Below, one piece after another: positions 1 through 8,908 of a stretch of 64,000 bases of DNA (positions are counted from its first letter, which is position 1; each line of letters opens with the position of its first letter). The position numbers were made by a program, and so were the translations under genes. The DNA comes from CAYNJG01 sp965216885 (lineage in GTDB: Bacteria > Planctomycetota > Planctomycetia > Pirellulales > Pirellulaceae). The DNA lies in NCBI GenBank assembly GCA_965216885.1, contig OZ244209.1, positions 4,216,001-4,280,000 of the forward strand. The letters are read 5' to 3'. Under the pieces are notes generated by a model. That model saw only the letters and a program-made list of their open reading frames with translations. It ran no database searches and was not told the origin of the DNA.

Positions 1-102
1 AGCGATGTGGCGGTATCGCGTAGGTCGGTGCCGGTCACCTTGAACAACAACCGCCAAGACGCCATCGGCGACCAACAGGAACAGCCAACGATTCGCATTC
101 AT
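1..102 (-). CDS. N-terminus of a secreted protein, cut by the window edge
   Basis: Reading leftwards from ATG at 102 the frame stays open for 34 codons to the window edge. The first residues have a hydrophobic core (RWLFLLVADGVLAVVV), as in a signal peptide. An alternative in-frame ATG lies at 111. Too little is present to assign a family, and a chance ORF cannot be excluded. Confidence 0.3.
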   Translation of the reverse strand, partial: MNANRWLFLLVADGVLAVVVQGDRHRPTRYRHIA

Positions 103-439
103 ATGGTTCATCTCAATTCCCGGGCTGTCACGAGAAATGGACTTTTTGTGACCCGATCGTGGGAGCGGCGGAGACCCATGCCGGTTCTGGATTCTGCCGG
201 AGGGAGGTTGCGCATGGACCACTCAACCCCTTAAGGTATCGCGATCACCAGGTCCGATTGTCGGAATTTATGTCAGCCGTTACGACTTCGTTCAGGGCCA
301 TCGGTGGCGACGCAGTGATAGATACGGCCTTGTCCATCTGAGTTTTCATACCAGACGACCTCGTCGAACCTCGACGCCTTCGCTTGTCGGCACCTTTGTG
401 CCGCTCGATCATTCGCTCCTCAGCAGACGAGCGCACTGC

Positions 440-771
440 CGAGTCCGGGAGTTGGTAACCGGTGTCTCCATCCGGGGTAGCCAAGGATATGACAGGATCT
501 CCCAAGTTCCAGGGGACTCTGCATCCGTTTGCGATGTTCCAAATCGACGCCGGCGGAACTGTTTGTACCAGACCACACAGTGCAGCTGCGTGGCCCTTGG
601 TATGTGGACAGCAAAGGCTCCCACGACAGGTCTTTCGGCGCTCAATAGCATCGCTTTCGGACTCACTGCCTACGCTTCGCCGAGATCGTTGCCTACCACG
701 ACGCTAGACTCACCTTCCTGAAGCAGCTTCACAATCTGCTCCGGCTTCCGTCGTTTTCGCTTCTTCGTCAT
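440..771 (-). pseudogene. Decayed IS3-family transposase OrfA remnant
   Basis: From ATG 771 the frame reads MTKKRKRRKPEQIVKLLQEG, which matches the start of IS3-family OrfA proteins (basic residues followed by the EQIVKLL helix). It reaches an in-frame stop after about 34 codons. OrfA-like segments resume in other frames: VVWYKQFRR near 560-590 and AGVDLEHRKRM near 535-560, recalling the helix-turn-helix and following coiled-coil of OrfA. At least one stop and one frameshift interrupt it. No OrfB or clear terminal inverted repeats are visible. I infer an old inactive IS fragment. Between it and position 103 no intact gene is visible. Confidence 0.5.
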
Positions 772-859
772 CGAAAGTCTCCTTTGGCCATGTGGCCCGA
801 TACACTTCATGATGCGCGCATCATATTTAGGGGAACACTCCACCCCTATCCCAAGCTTC

Positions 860-1110
860 TTGGCGCAACCACCTCAACCGACAGTTCGTAGCCGATGCTC
901 ACAAACTCAGAGGTCTTTTCCCCGCTGTGAGTTAGCTAGGTGGCTCAACCTCCGAGGCTTGTCCAACCGACTTCAGTTCGAGCATTCGCGAATCTGCTGA
1001 GGATGATGTGGCCTCTGTAACGTAGGAGATCGGCAAGCACGCAGCGGTGTCATCTTTGTGCAGACACCTCCGAGTTTGGAACCAACCTCCGTCGAAGCGA
1101 TTTGCCATCT
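860..1110. repeat. Mosaic intergenic repeat cluster 1
   Basis: This gene-free stretch contains modules that recur in other gaps of the first 19 kb. They include an AGAGGTCTTTTCCCCGCTG-type block at 909, also near 15750 and 16875. A GATGATGTGGCCTCTG block at 993 recurs near 2030, and a GCGGTGTC...GACACCTC block lies near 1043-1070. No ORF here looks coding. Confidence 0.6.
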
Positions 1111-1217
1111 GCACGGGACAATTGGACCGGTGCAGGTTGACCGTGCTATTCGGCTTCCCCCAAGATGCTTTTGAAGTTTTGGCTTTGGGAGTAGCGTAGG
1201 TGAGCATATCGGATAAC

Positions 1218-1751
1218 TTACCGACGCCTTCGGTCCCTTTGGTCGGCAATCTTATCTTGTTCCGTTTTTCGCTTCCTAAGTCGCTCCCTATGGCGTTCTA
1301 CGAAGACGTCAGGATTTTCCGCGAATTCTGGTGCTGTTACGGGAGGCTCACCTGAAGCGAACGGAATGACGAGCCAATCTCCATGCATGTTTTCAGTCGA
1401 AATTTTCTTTAGCAATTCGTCCGCTGAGAGTCTTCCCCTCCATTTCCAATCATCAGACCGCCGCAAAGCGTAGAACATCTCATTGGTGGCATCATCACTT
1501 TTGGGGTTTCTGTTGCACCAATAGGCCAACAGGCTGAGAAGTGCGAGTACAGCTTGGGCTACATGTCTCTCCCACCTGCCCCCACGTCGTCCACGCTGTT
1601 GCACAAGTGGTCTTCGCGCAACTTGAGAAAACTCGTCTGAAGTCTGTGAAACACTCGGTGACTCTTTTTCCCCCAGATCTTGCCCGTGTGTTACGCCTGC
1701 AAGTATGAGCAGGAAGAAAGCAGCTGCGTTTAGCGTGTTGTGATTCCGCAT
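1218..1751 (-). CDS. Secreted or membrane-anchored hypothetical protein
   Basis: The product has 177 residues. It starts with a convincing signal peptide (hydrophobic AAAFFLLILAGVTHG, residues 9-23). A basic stretch follows, then a possible membrane segment AQAVLALLSLLAYW (about 65-78), and a charged C-terminal half ending in an Arg/Lys-rich tail. No family is recognised. It is flanked on both sides by repeat-filled gaps and has no operon partner. A sec-exported or inner-membrane protein is an inference from the hydrophobic segments only. Confidence 0.6.
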   Translation of the reverse strand: MRNHNTLNAAAFFLLILAGVTHGQDLGEKESPSVSQTSDEFSQVARRPLVQQRGRRGGRWERHVAQAVLALLSLLAYWCNRNPKSDDATNEMFYALRRSDDWKWRGRLSADELLKKISTENMHGDWLVIPFASGEPPVTAPEFAENPDVFVERHRERLRKRKTEQDKIADQRDRRRR

Positions 1752-1904
1752 GGCATGACTTTCGATGTCTTGCGTATCGTGAAAGGATCACAGCATGCTA
1801 ATTTGGGCGGGGCAGAAATTCCATCAGATTTCCGTTCACTCTGGAACTCAACTTGCAGGTTAGTTGACCGTTGCTGCACTTACGGACATTGGCTTCGTGA
1901 CCTC

Positions 1905-2070
1905 GGAGTGAGACTTCGAAGGAGGTTAAGTCGCGTAGGTGGCGACATCCTCAGCAGCTTCGCCGAACAACTAAGTTGCTGAGGATTGACAAACTTCGGA
2001 GCTTGGCAAGTCCAAGCCAATCCTCGTCGGTTGATGTGGCCTCTGTCTCGAAGAAAGTGGGCTACAAAGC
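1905..2070. repeat. Mosaic intergenic repeat cluster 2
   Basis: It contains TTAAGTCGCGTAGGTGGCGA at 1925, a block repeated near 9822 and inverted near 10070. CGGTTGATGTGGCCTCTG follows at 2027, then a GCAGAGGTGTCC segment. The stretch from 2071 to 2335 holds nothing I recognise. Confidence 0.65.
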
Positions 2071-2335
2071 AGAGGTGTCCCCGGTCCCAGCAGATTGTCT
2101 GAGCTTAGGTTCGAATCCAACGAGCTATCACAGTTCTTCGGAAAGACTACATCAGTTACGCGCGTCTTGCCATAGCTCGGACCGTCCGGTGGTCGATGTC
2201 TTCGATTGCGATCTCCAATCCATCGTCTAGCCTCCTCGGACCAAGTGCGACAAGTCGTCTCGGTCTAGTTTGTATCTACGCATTGTCGCTCTTTCTTACT
2301 AAATCTTTCTGACGGTCCAGCTACTGTAATGAGGC

Positions 2336-2713
2336 TCAAACTGCGTGAGTACCTTCCACGCCACGAGCCATTCGGTCATTCGTTCGCTTATGAAGCCACA
2401 TCATCGCCGCCTCTTGAAGTTTTGTTAGAGCCAAGGCGTTCTCACGGCACGCATACTCACCTGACTGAAACCCTTCGAGCCTGTCCTGCACGATGGCGAG
2501 CAAAGCTTCATTGCTGATGCCGTTAACTCCCGCTTCTTGAATCGGGCCGTTTTGGAATTCAATTCCGGCCAGCTCAACGTCTTCTTGGTCTTTGACCCAC
2601 TTTCGGATCTGATAGGCATGGCACGCATTACCCTGCCCGGGCTCATCGAGAACATTGATCAGTAACGCCTCATTGAGACCGTTGACTTTGTGAGATGTGA
2701 GTTGTCGCGACAT
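2336..2713 (-). CDS. Acb2/Tad1-type small protein (phage anti-CBASS/anti-Thoeris family), probable
   Basis: This 125-residue protein has a beta-rich N-terminal half with FQNGPIQEAGVNG (residues 53-65). A C-terminal helical hairpin follows, with NEALLAIVQDRLEGF (68-82), ACRENALALTKLQEA (88-102) and a tail MARGVEGTH (115-123). This arrangement is characteristic of a phage and prophage family whose hairpin region I relate to the Acb2/Tad1 cyclic-nucleotide sponges. Known Acb2 proteins sequester CBASS signalling nucleotides. An AAAGGATG ribosome-binding site precedes the ATG. The gene stands alone, with no phage structural genes nearby. The family link is from memory of motif patterns, so function is tentative, but the gene itself looks real. 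Confidence 0.6.
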   Translation of the reverse strand: MSRQLTSHKVNGLNEALLINVLDEPGQGNACHAYQIRKWVKDQEDVELAGIEFQNGPIQEAGVNGISNEALLAIVQDRLEGFQSGEYACRENALALTKLQEAAMMWLHKRTNDRMARGVEGTHAV

Positions 2714-2850
2714 CGTTTCATCCTTTCGATTGGTTTCCTACTTACTGCCCCGTGTCTGTAATTGGGTGTGTTTAAGGCCCTTAGCGCGTCATTTGTATTG
2801 GGCGGGATTCCCTGTAAGCTATGCAACACTTCATCTCAGAAAGACACACT

Positions 2851-3417
2851 ATGATCCGAACGCCCCTTCTGGTTTCTATTTTGCTGCTTTTGACTGGTTC
2901 ATACGGCAGCGCCGACATGGTCACGTATACAGGGAATCCCTTCACCACTACGACAGTAGGCCCAGGTAGCGTTAGCGGCACGTTTGATTTCAACGTGCCA
3001 CTGACTAATGGGGCAATGCTGACAGATGCCAACTTGAACGCATTTAGTATTTCCGCCGGCCCAGGGCGGACAATCACAGATGCTACTGCCAGCTTCTTTC
3101 GAGGAGATTTCAGAATTGGCCCGTCACTTCTGCCGGAAGCATGGTTTTTCAATGCTGAGGCGAACCTCGAGGGAGGAGGAGCCCCCGAAGACATAACAAC
3201 CTCAGGGGGCGGTGCGCTGATTTCCTTAGTGATCGACGGGATCACAATAGACGATGGCTTTCCAAATTCCACAAACTCCTCCGGCGCGGGTAGTAGCCTC
3301 GTCATTGACAACCGCGGAGCATGGGCTGCAGTCCCCGAACCCTCCGGTTTCTTATTCCTCGGCCTCGCCGGCATTGCCGTCGCGGGATGGCAGTGGAAGA
3401 AGCGGCGCAGCGCATAG
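2851..3417 (+). CDS. PEP-CTERM sorting-domain protein
   Basis: Starting at ATG 2851 (an upstream ATG at 2821 would add ten unlikely residues), the 188-residue product begins with a signal peptide (TPLLVSILLLLTGSYGSA). It continues as a Gly/Thr/Ser-rich beta-type secreted domain. It ends with a textbook PEP-CTERM tail: VPEPS, a hydrophobic helix (FLFLGLAGIAVAGWQW) and a basic terminus (KKRRSA). PEP-CTERM tails are processed by exosortase and direct export to the cell surface. The substrate domain is not recognised. It is monocistronic, with a repeat-filled gap downstream. Confidence 0.85.
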   Translation: MIRTPLLVSILLLLTGSYGSADMVTYTGNPFTTTTVGPGSVSGTFDFNVPLTNGAMLTDANLNAFSISAGPGRTITDATASFFRGDFRIGPSLLPEAWFFNAEANLEGGGAPEDITTSGGGALISLVIDGITIDDGFPNSTNSSGAGSSLVIDNRGAWAAVPEPSGFLFLGLAGIAVAGWQWKKRRSA

Positions 3418-3659
3418 TTGAGTCGGCTCATCTTTTGCCCTCCCTAGCGTGGTCGTGGTCTTACCGACCCGGAACTGTACGGCCTACACCAAGCTCTGCC
3501 CGCGCAGCACCACTGTATCGACCGCGTGTCGAGAATCTGCCCACAGGAACGGCAGCTCCGGTTGAAGACACCGGACGTCGTGGCCATATCGTTAGCGGCG
3601 GTCATTGCGCGCTAATAGCGGGGTCGTCGAAGAGTGAATCTTGTGCGCAGGCGTCTGCT

Positions 3660-3905
3660 GTAGGCTCAGAGGTGGAAAGACCCGCTGTAGTTCCGCGCAA
3701 AGACTACGAAGCAGCGGATTGACACGCCGACGCCTCGGAAGATTTCTCCAGCCAAACAGGGGTCAACAAGACCGATGAGCTTGGCGAATCTGAGCTAAGC
3801 TCGGCGGGTGATGTGTCCGCTGTTGCTTAGGAATCGGCCCAATTGCAGGCGGTGTCGATTGCGGTCGGACACCTCTGAGGCAAAACGCCGACGACGAAGC
3901 GAGGG
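3660..3905. repeat. Mosaic intergenic repeat cluster 3
   Basis: The 650-bp gap after the PEP-CTERM gene carries GGATTGACACGCCGACGCCTCGG near 3717, shared in part with positions 7318, 9885 and 15838. A diverged form of the palindromic core (GAGCTAAGCTCGGCGGGTGATGTG) lies at 3792-3815, and AATTGCAGGCGGTGTC at 3841, also near 7443. No coding region is visible from 3418 to 4067. Confidence 0.65.
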
Positions 3906-4067
3906 TATTGAGCCCAATGCTGACGTGATGCACGGTAAGCCGACCACGCGACTCAATTGTTGCGGGTTCCGAGTGTGTCTAGCTACCGACATAAGCTACG
4001 GTCATGTACGGGACACCGCCACGAGAGCAAGATCCTGCGCTTTGCAATGCCGCCTAACCCCATGGCT

Positions 4068-4853
4068 TCAGAGAGCTCCGCCGAATGAATTCCCTTCGAG
4101 TTCCGCATTTCCCGATTGGAATCCAGATTCCGCGTCGAAGCTGAAGAAGGTCGCGAGCTCTCTCCGTGGCCCAACAATGACATCACATTCCTTCAAGGCA
4201 GTGAACAGTTGCCCTGCACCGTCCTTCGTAACTCGTGTTCCGCCAAACGAAACCGAATTCAATTGACGGGTTGTCTGCAAGTGCATTATGGATTCGTCGT
4301 CAATATCATGGTCGTGTATGACGAGTGCACGAAGGCGTGGCTGACTTTCCAAATGCCTAAACCCTTCACCTTGAACTCCGGTGTCGTAAAACCCTAGATG
4401 CTCAAGTTGAGGAAGAGCAGGCAGTGATGAGAGGGTTTTATCTACTACGCCAGCTCCCCGGAGTATCAACGATTTGAGATGTTGCGAATGTGACAATTCT
4501 GAAATTGCTTCCGGTCCTACGTCCACTGCATCGACCGTGAGATGGGTCAGGCTGGGCAAGTGTCGCAAGTGTCCAAAGTGTGCATCGGATGCATTGACCA
4601 TTTCAACCGAGATCACACTTCCAAAATACTCTTTTCCAAACGTCCTCACTAGCCATTGGGTCAATTGCGATTTGTCCTTGGGGTGACAATCGACATCCCA
4701 GAGCACATCACTTCCAAGTTTCTCAAGAGTCACCACAGAACGGCGAGTTGCTGAGGCCTGATGAATCCACGAAGCGAGCATGGACAAACCAAAGGAGGAC
4801 AACAGAATGAAGGTAGCGAGCGTTCGAAGCGAAACCTGCCAGCGTGTTTTCAT
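4068..4853 (-). CDS. Membrane-anchored leucine-rich-repeat protein
   Basis: The 261-residue product has one N-terminal membrane segment (TLATFILLSSFGLSMLASWI, about residues 11-30). About five irregular leucine-rich repeats follow (LPSLTHLTVDAVDV, SQHLKSLILRGAGV, LPQLEHLGFYDTGV, QPRLRALVIHDHDI, TRQLNSVSFGGTRV). This signal-anchor plus LRR layout is common in planctomycetes and probably mediates protein-protein contact outside the cytoplasmic membrane. No catalytic motif is seen and no partner gene is adjacent. Confidence 0.75.
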   Translation of the reverse strand: MKTRWQVSLRTLATFILLSSFGLSMLASWIHQASATRRSVVTLEKLGSDVLWDVDCHPKDKSQLTQWLVRTFGKEYFGSVISVEMVNASDAHFGHLRHLPSLTHLTVDAVDVGPEAISELSHSQHLKSLILRGAGVVDKTLSSLPALPQLEHLGFYDTGVQGEGFRHLESQPRLRALVIHDHDIDDESIMHLQTTRQLNSVSFGGTRVTKDGAGQLFTALKECDVIVGPRRELATFFSFDAESGFQSGNAELEGNSFGGAL

Positions 4854-4944
4854 GCTTAGTCCGTCGTCTGGGATTTGAGATCCTCAGTCTAAACGAATTC
4901 ACACGACGAAACACGGTGATAGCGGCTCGATCTGCGGCGACAAA

Positions 4945-5040
4945 CTGAAGTCGGTTGATGTGGCCGACGCGAGTTTGAAAAACGCTGAGCTGCAAGCGGT
5001 ATCAACTTGGCACAGACACCGATGAGGATGGGGCAGGTTT
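4945..5040. repeat. Mosaic intergenic repeat cluster 4
   Basis: AGTCGGTTGATGTGGCC at 4951 and GCTGCAAGCGGTATC at 4989 match the TGATGTGGCC and (A/T)TGCAGGCGGT(A/G) modules of the other clusters, in the same order and spacing as at 5708 and 7408. Confidence 0.6.
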
Positions 5041-5127
5041 GCTACGTACGATGAATCCACCGCGTAAAGTGTACGCCTAGCCTATAGGTGTTTGTTACAA
5101 TCGGCCTAGACTGGTATTTAAGCACCT

Positions 5128-5691
5128 GTGGAGCTGAGCGTGAGCGTAACATCTGATGGTAAGCCCCACCTTGCTTTGTCGCGACTGTTTGCAATCGCGT
5201 TTGGGCTTACCGTATCGATTGCCTTCATGAGTCTTGCTGACTCGATGCCGCCTTCATCGATTATTAGCCCGGCAGCGGCAACGTTCTTGGAAGTGTCGAG
5301 CCTAGCTTGCTTCGGTATCTGCATGTTGCTGCTTATCGACGGATTCACCACACTCTTGCAGAGTAAGAGCATTTCAACGCCGATCATTCTGTTTGTCGCT
5401 TTGGTCGTCGTGGAGTCCACCCGATTCGCAGGAAAGGAATTCTGGGGCGAATACGGGTTTGCTTTGGCGTCCGTAACGGATTGGGCAATCTCCGGTTACG
5501 TGACCATCTTTATTGTCGGATGCTTGCTCGTTTCCATTGCGAGAAGGCGGGTGAGCCAGTTGAATATCACACCAAAAATGGACACTCGTCTCCGTCAGCT
5601 CGGCGTTGCGGCTACAGCGTCACACTTTGGAGCGATTGTCACTCCGGCGATGACGGTATTGAAATGTGGGCCACCTTACTTTCCCACCTGA
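5128..5691 (+). CDS. Hypothetical integral membrane protein
   Basis: The product has 187 residues from a GTG start. It has about four hydrophobic helices: LFAIAFGLTVSIAFMSLA, FLEVSSLACFGICMLLLI, IILFVALVVVESTRF, and VTIFIVGCLLVSIA followed by the basic RRRV. No family is recognised. The start is uncertain because no ATG fits and the ribosome-binding site is weak. It converges with the 5787-6611 gene across a perfect hairpin. Confidence 0.55.
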   Translation: MELSVSVTSDGKPHLALSRLFAIAFGLTVSIAFMSLADSMPPSSIISPAAATFLEVSSLACFGICMLLLIDGFTTLLQSKSISTPIILFVALVVVESTRFAGKEFWGEYGFALASVTDWAISGYVTIFIVGCLLVSIARRRVSQLNITPKMDTRLRQLGVAATASHFGAIVTPAMTVLKCGPPYFPT

Positions 5692-5699
5692 ATGAACTA

Positions 5700-5742
5700 G
5701 GCTCGTAGGTTGATGTGCCTTCGGCGAGTTGACTAGATTCGC
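5700..5742. repeat. Mosaic intergenic repeat cluster 5
   Basis: TAGGTTGATGTGCCTTCGGCGAGTTG starts at 5706 and is nearly the same as the block at 7407-7431. It runs directly into the hairpin at 5743-5775. Confidence 0.6.
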
Positions 5743-5775
5743 AATTGCTGGCGGTGAATGTCACCGCCAGCAATT
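5743..5775. terminator. Perfect 15-bp hairpin between convergent genes
   Basis: The arms AATTGCTGGCGGTGA (5743-5757) and TCACCGCCAGCAATT (5761-5775) pair perfectly around a 3-nt loop. The left arm is related to the (A/T)TGCAGGCGGT repeat module. Its position between two convergent stop codons suggests a bidirectional terminator, though a T-run is missing on both sides. Confidence 0.5.
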
Positions 5776-5786
5776 TACGACCTGAA

Positions 5787-6611
5787 TTACTTGTTCAGCG
5801 GAGTGCCAATTAACTGAGGCTTGCCGTCGCTCACGGTGTAACCTTCCGGCAAAGCGAGCGAGAAAAGTTCCGAGTCTAGTTCTCTATCGAACTGAAAATT
5901 GGTCAACGTTTCTTTCGCCACTCGCTTGCCATCCATCGCTATCCAGTTGCGTTCAATTTGTACGGGCAGTTTTGTCTTGGGGTCTGCCCATACAGACGTT
6001 TCTATGTTGACGAACTCTTGTTCTTCAGCGATTTGGAAACCCGCAACTAGCTGCATTCCAATTTTCTTCTTTGGCAGACGCTTGGCTTTGGCCTCGTCAA
6101 ATGCCCTTACGCGGTCGTAGAGGCTAACGTTCTTTGCTGGTTTGAACTTCGTCCGAATAGCGGCTTGCTTCTCCGGGTTTAACTTGATGCTCTCGCCCTT
6201 TGCGAGGTCTCGGATGGCAATCTCACCATTCGCCAAAACCTTTCGTTCCTTGTGATGGCCGAGCAACATTGTCGTGGTAACAATAGTGCTTTCACCTCGT
6301 TCAATCTTAGTCTTAAACGATACAGACTTCGTGCTGGCAACCTCAGACTTCACATCGGCCATTGCGAGGGAATCAAAAGTCGATGAATACAGGCAGACTA
6401 AAACTGCAGCCATCGGAACCAGAACTGCGGCGGTGCGTGATGTCATAATAAGCAACTCCTTGGGGAATCGAGATGGACTGTGCTGAGCCCCTTTGCTCAA
6501 CAGAACTTTGCGCGTTTTTTCGATGGCTCTTGCCGTTGACTTGGCCGGAACGTGCCAATCGGCCGCCTCCCTAATCTTGTCAACAACGAAGTCATTAAGT
6601 TTCTCTTCCAT
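5787..6611 (-). CDS. Membrane protein coupled to an ECF sigma factor (putative anti-sigma or sensor)
   Basis: The 274-residue product has a cytoplasmic-type N-terminus of about 55 residues. One membrane segment follows (TSRTAAVLVPMAAVLVCLYSS, about 57-77), then a long exported domain with beta-rich character (for example WADPKTKLPVQIERNW). That domain recalls LolA-like or anti-sigma periplasmic domains. It begins one base after the stop of the sigma gene at 6613, so the pair is almost certainly cotranscribed. The anti-sigma role is inferred from topology and context; there is no zinc-binding HxxxCxxC motif. Confidence 0.7.
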   Translation of the reverse strand: MEEKLNDFVVDKIREAADWHVPAKSTARAIEKTRKVLLSKGAQHSPSRFPKELLIMTSRTAAVLVPMAAVLVCLYSSTFDSLAMADVKSEVASTKSVSFKTKIERGESTIVTTTMLLGHHKERKVLANGEIAIRDLAKGESIKLNPEKQAAIRTKFKPAKNVSLYDRVRAFDEAKAKRLPKKKIGMQLVAGFQIAEEQEFVNIETSVWADPKTKLPVQIERNWIAMDGKRVAKETLTNFQFDRELDSELFSLALPEGYTVSDGKPQLIGTPLNK

Positions 6612-6612
6612 T

Positions 6613-7140
6613 TCAAGGTGTCCCCGATTGCTGGTTCAATGAACGGCGAAGTTTCTTCAGGCCTTTGTGAAGAATCGAGCGAACATGGTGAGTGGTCTTT
6701 CCAAGTAGCGAGCCAATCCGTTCGAAGTCCTCACTTTGGAAGTACCGCAGGACGATGACATCGCGTTGCAACCTAGGAAGCCGTTCCAGTGCGACTAGGA
6801 CTCGCTCCACTTCATCTTGCCTCTCGATTTCTCGCTCAACATTTCCCGGTTCACTTAGCGTTACACCCGAAATGGAATCATGTCTCCGAATGCTTTGGCG
6901 ACGTCGCCAGTCGAACGCTGCATTAATGGCAGCCTTGCGTAAGTAAGCTCTTGCGTTCTCGCCAGTGCGACAATTCCCACCATGCAATTTGAGAAAAAGG
7001 TCTTGCAGCAAGTCTTCAGCGGCGTGCTGAGAATGGGTGATACGAACCAGCAACCGATGCAGCTCCGGTCCACACTCTTCCAGTAGTTCGAGTATTTGTT
7101 CGCTCGATGAGTTCAACCTCAGCTCCCTTTGTGTCGCCAT
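6613..7140 (-). CDS. ECF-family RNA polymerase sigma factor
   Basis: The product has 175 residues from ATG 7140 (an upstream ATG at 7161 adds seven residues). Region 2 is visible as SQHAAEDLLQDLFLKLH and region 4 as LPRLQRDVIVLRYFQ...FERIGSLLGKT...VRSILHKGLKKLRR, the latter forming the DNA-binding helix-turn-helix. ECF factors redirect RNA polymerase to a small regulon in response to envelope or other signals. The downstream membrane gene is the likely regulator. The target genes cannot be deduced. Confidence 0.88.
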   Translation of the reverse strand: MATQRELRLNSSSEQILELLEECGPELHRLLVRITHSQHAAEDLLQDLFLKLHGGNCRTGENARAYLRKAAINAAFDWRRRQSIRRHDSISGVTLSEPGNVEREIERQDEVERVLVALERLPRLQRDVIVLRYFQSEDFERIGSLLGKTTHHVRSILHKGLKKLRRSLNQQSGTP

Positions 7141-7237
7141 ACGCAATAGAAGACGCACCAAGTTGCGTTGCGCACCCGCAATTCCCCCAAACTAGACTTT
7201 TACCATGGAAACTTCGGTGTTCCGCACCAGCCTTGGA

Positions 7238-7465
7238 GCAGTAGCCTAGGCGAGGTGTGGGTAAACAGCAGCGGGGCAAACGACCGCTGAGGTTGTCGGT
7301 TCGCTCCAGGTCGCGTCGGATTGACACGCTTCTGTCTCGGACGATTTCACCAGAAAAACAGCGGTCTACCATACCGCCGAGGTTGGCGTCGCCGAGCTAA
7401 GCTCGGCGGTTGATGTGACTTCGGCGAGTTGGAGGAAAGCCTAATTGCAGGCGGTAGCGACGGAA
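7238..7465. repeat. Mosaic repeat cluster 6 with inverted 100-bp copy (7318-7417)
   Basis: Positions 7318-7417 are the reverse complement of the 100-bp unit at 16753-16852 and 18248-18347 with only two mismatches. The palindromic core GCCGAGCTAAGCTCGGC lies at 7391-7407. It is followed by TTGATGTGACTTCGGCGAGTTG and AATTGCAGGCGGTAG, shared with clusters 3-5. No gene is visible from 7141 to 7592. Confidence 0.85.
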
Positions 7466-7592
7466 TCGTCACAACGCTGAGTTTAAGTGCGGACGACCAG
7501 CCAACGTTCGGGATGAATCTGTCTGCACCTGCCATAGTGGAATCGACCATTCTCGCGGAGGAACAAGATTCAGTCTTGGCCCGAAGCGTATC

Positions 7593-8906
7593 TCACGCTC
7601 GCAACGTTCCATCGTTGCCCGCAAGCCCTCCGGCGGGAGTCGACAGTCGGATGAATAAAAGACTTGCCACCAGGCCAGCAACCGAGAAGGCCATGACCAC
7701 GAGAAAGACGTGACAATGACCTGTCGCTCCGGGTGCACTATCCAACAAGTGTCCCATCAACGGCCCCATGAATACGTCTGGCGTGTAACCAACTACAGAA
7801 ACAATTCCAACTGCACTACCTGTGTAAGCCAATGGAACTTGCCCCTCTTCCATGATGGCGTAGTAGAGGCCCCGCAAAGCAAAGATGCCCAGGCTGGCAC
7901 AAACAATCGTGGCGATGTAGGGGACATACGATGAAGGAGTCAGAATATTCGCCCCCAGGGCCGCACTGCCTGCCCCCAGCAGGAAAAAGCTGACAACTGT
8001 CATCTTCCCTGAGCCAAATCGGTCTGCCAAGAAACCGGCGGCAACCGCTGCAAAAGGCCGAATCCACAATGAATACGTTCCCACTCGTGCCGCCTCGACC
8101 TCATTCACCTGCAACACCTCTTTGGCGTAAAGCGAGAAATCATCGGTCGCCTTAAAGCCGACATAGGCACAGATAATGATGAACGCCTGCAACCAAACCA
8201 CTGGCATTGAGGCTACTTGCCAGATACCACGCAATGACCAGGTAGACGTGTCTCCCTGTTTCGCAGCGTCACGTTTTGGCAACAGGAGCCAAACAAGTAG
8301 TGCAGCAATGCATGGAATGCTCGCGAGTATGAGAATTACTTGCTGCAAAGCACGTGCACGAACTTCCAGCGATGCCGATTCGACGTCCGACGGCAACAAC
8401 GACGCGTAGAGTGCCACGACACACGAACCAGTCACCGCCGTGAGTAGTCCACGGCCACCATCAAGTAAGCCGAAAGCGGAGCCCTGAGCCAGTTCTCCAC
8501 CCCATTCACGGGTTGCACGAATGAGTGCTGCCCAGAATAGGGCGACAGTCGTGAATCCCCAATACGCGTAGAGAGTTTTGAGTGTGGCGAGTGTAGGAAC
8601 CTGCCAAAGGACAATGCCACCAAGCGAAGTGGTGACCAATGCGATTGCGAGCAATTTGCGGGGGCCAAATAGGTCTGCCAGCGGACCCCCGAGAGCGTAG
8701 GCCACCATCGCTACGACGCCATAAGCAGCAAATGCAGCCCCAAGCTCGACGTTCGTCAGACCGAAGACCTCCAGGATCGTCGGTCGAAAAACGCGTGGTA
8801 GGACGAATGGCAGAAAGAAAATTGATTCGCCTGCGACAATCAACGTCAGTAGTGTGACGATGCGACGGAAACTTAGTTGCCGCGTGCTCTCATTTCGGCT
8901 ATCCAT
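7593..8906 (-). CDS. Major facilitator superfamily transporter
   Basis: The product has 437 residues from ATG 8906 with about twelve hydrophobic helices. The loop between helices 2 and 3 carries GGPLADLFGPRK, the MFS signature (G-x3-D-x2-G-x-R-[RK]), and a second copy, GFLADRFGSGK, occurs in the C-terminal half. The substrate cannot be read from the sequence; the layout resembles UhpC/OFA-type antiporters. It starts two bases after the methyltransferase stop, so the two genes form an operon and may handle a shared metabolite. Confidence 0.85.
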   Translation of the reverse strand: MDSRNESTRQLSFRRIVTLLTLIVAGESIFFLPFVLPRVFRPTILEVFGLTNVELGAAFAAYGVVAMVAYALGGPLADLFGPRKLLAIALVTTSLGGIVLWQVPTLATLKTLYAYWGFTTVALFWAALIRATREWGGELAQGSAFGLLDGGRGLLTAVTGSCVVALYASLLPSDVESASLEVRARALQQVILILASIPCIAALLVWLLLPKRDAAKQGDTSTWSLRGIWQVASMPVVWLQAFIIICAYVGFKATDDFSLYAKEVLQVNEVEAARVGTYSLWIRPFAAVAAGFLADRFGSGKMTVVSFFLLGAGSAALGANILTPSSYVPYIATIVCASLGIFALRGLYYAIMEEGQVPLAYTGSAVGIVSVVGYTPDVFMGPLMGHLLDSAPGATGHCHVFLVVMAFSVAGLVASLLFIRLSTPAGGLAGNDGTLRA

Positions 8907-8908
8907 CC

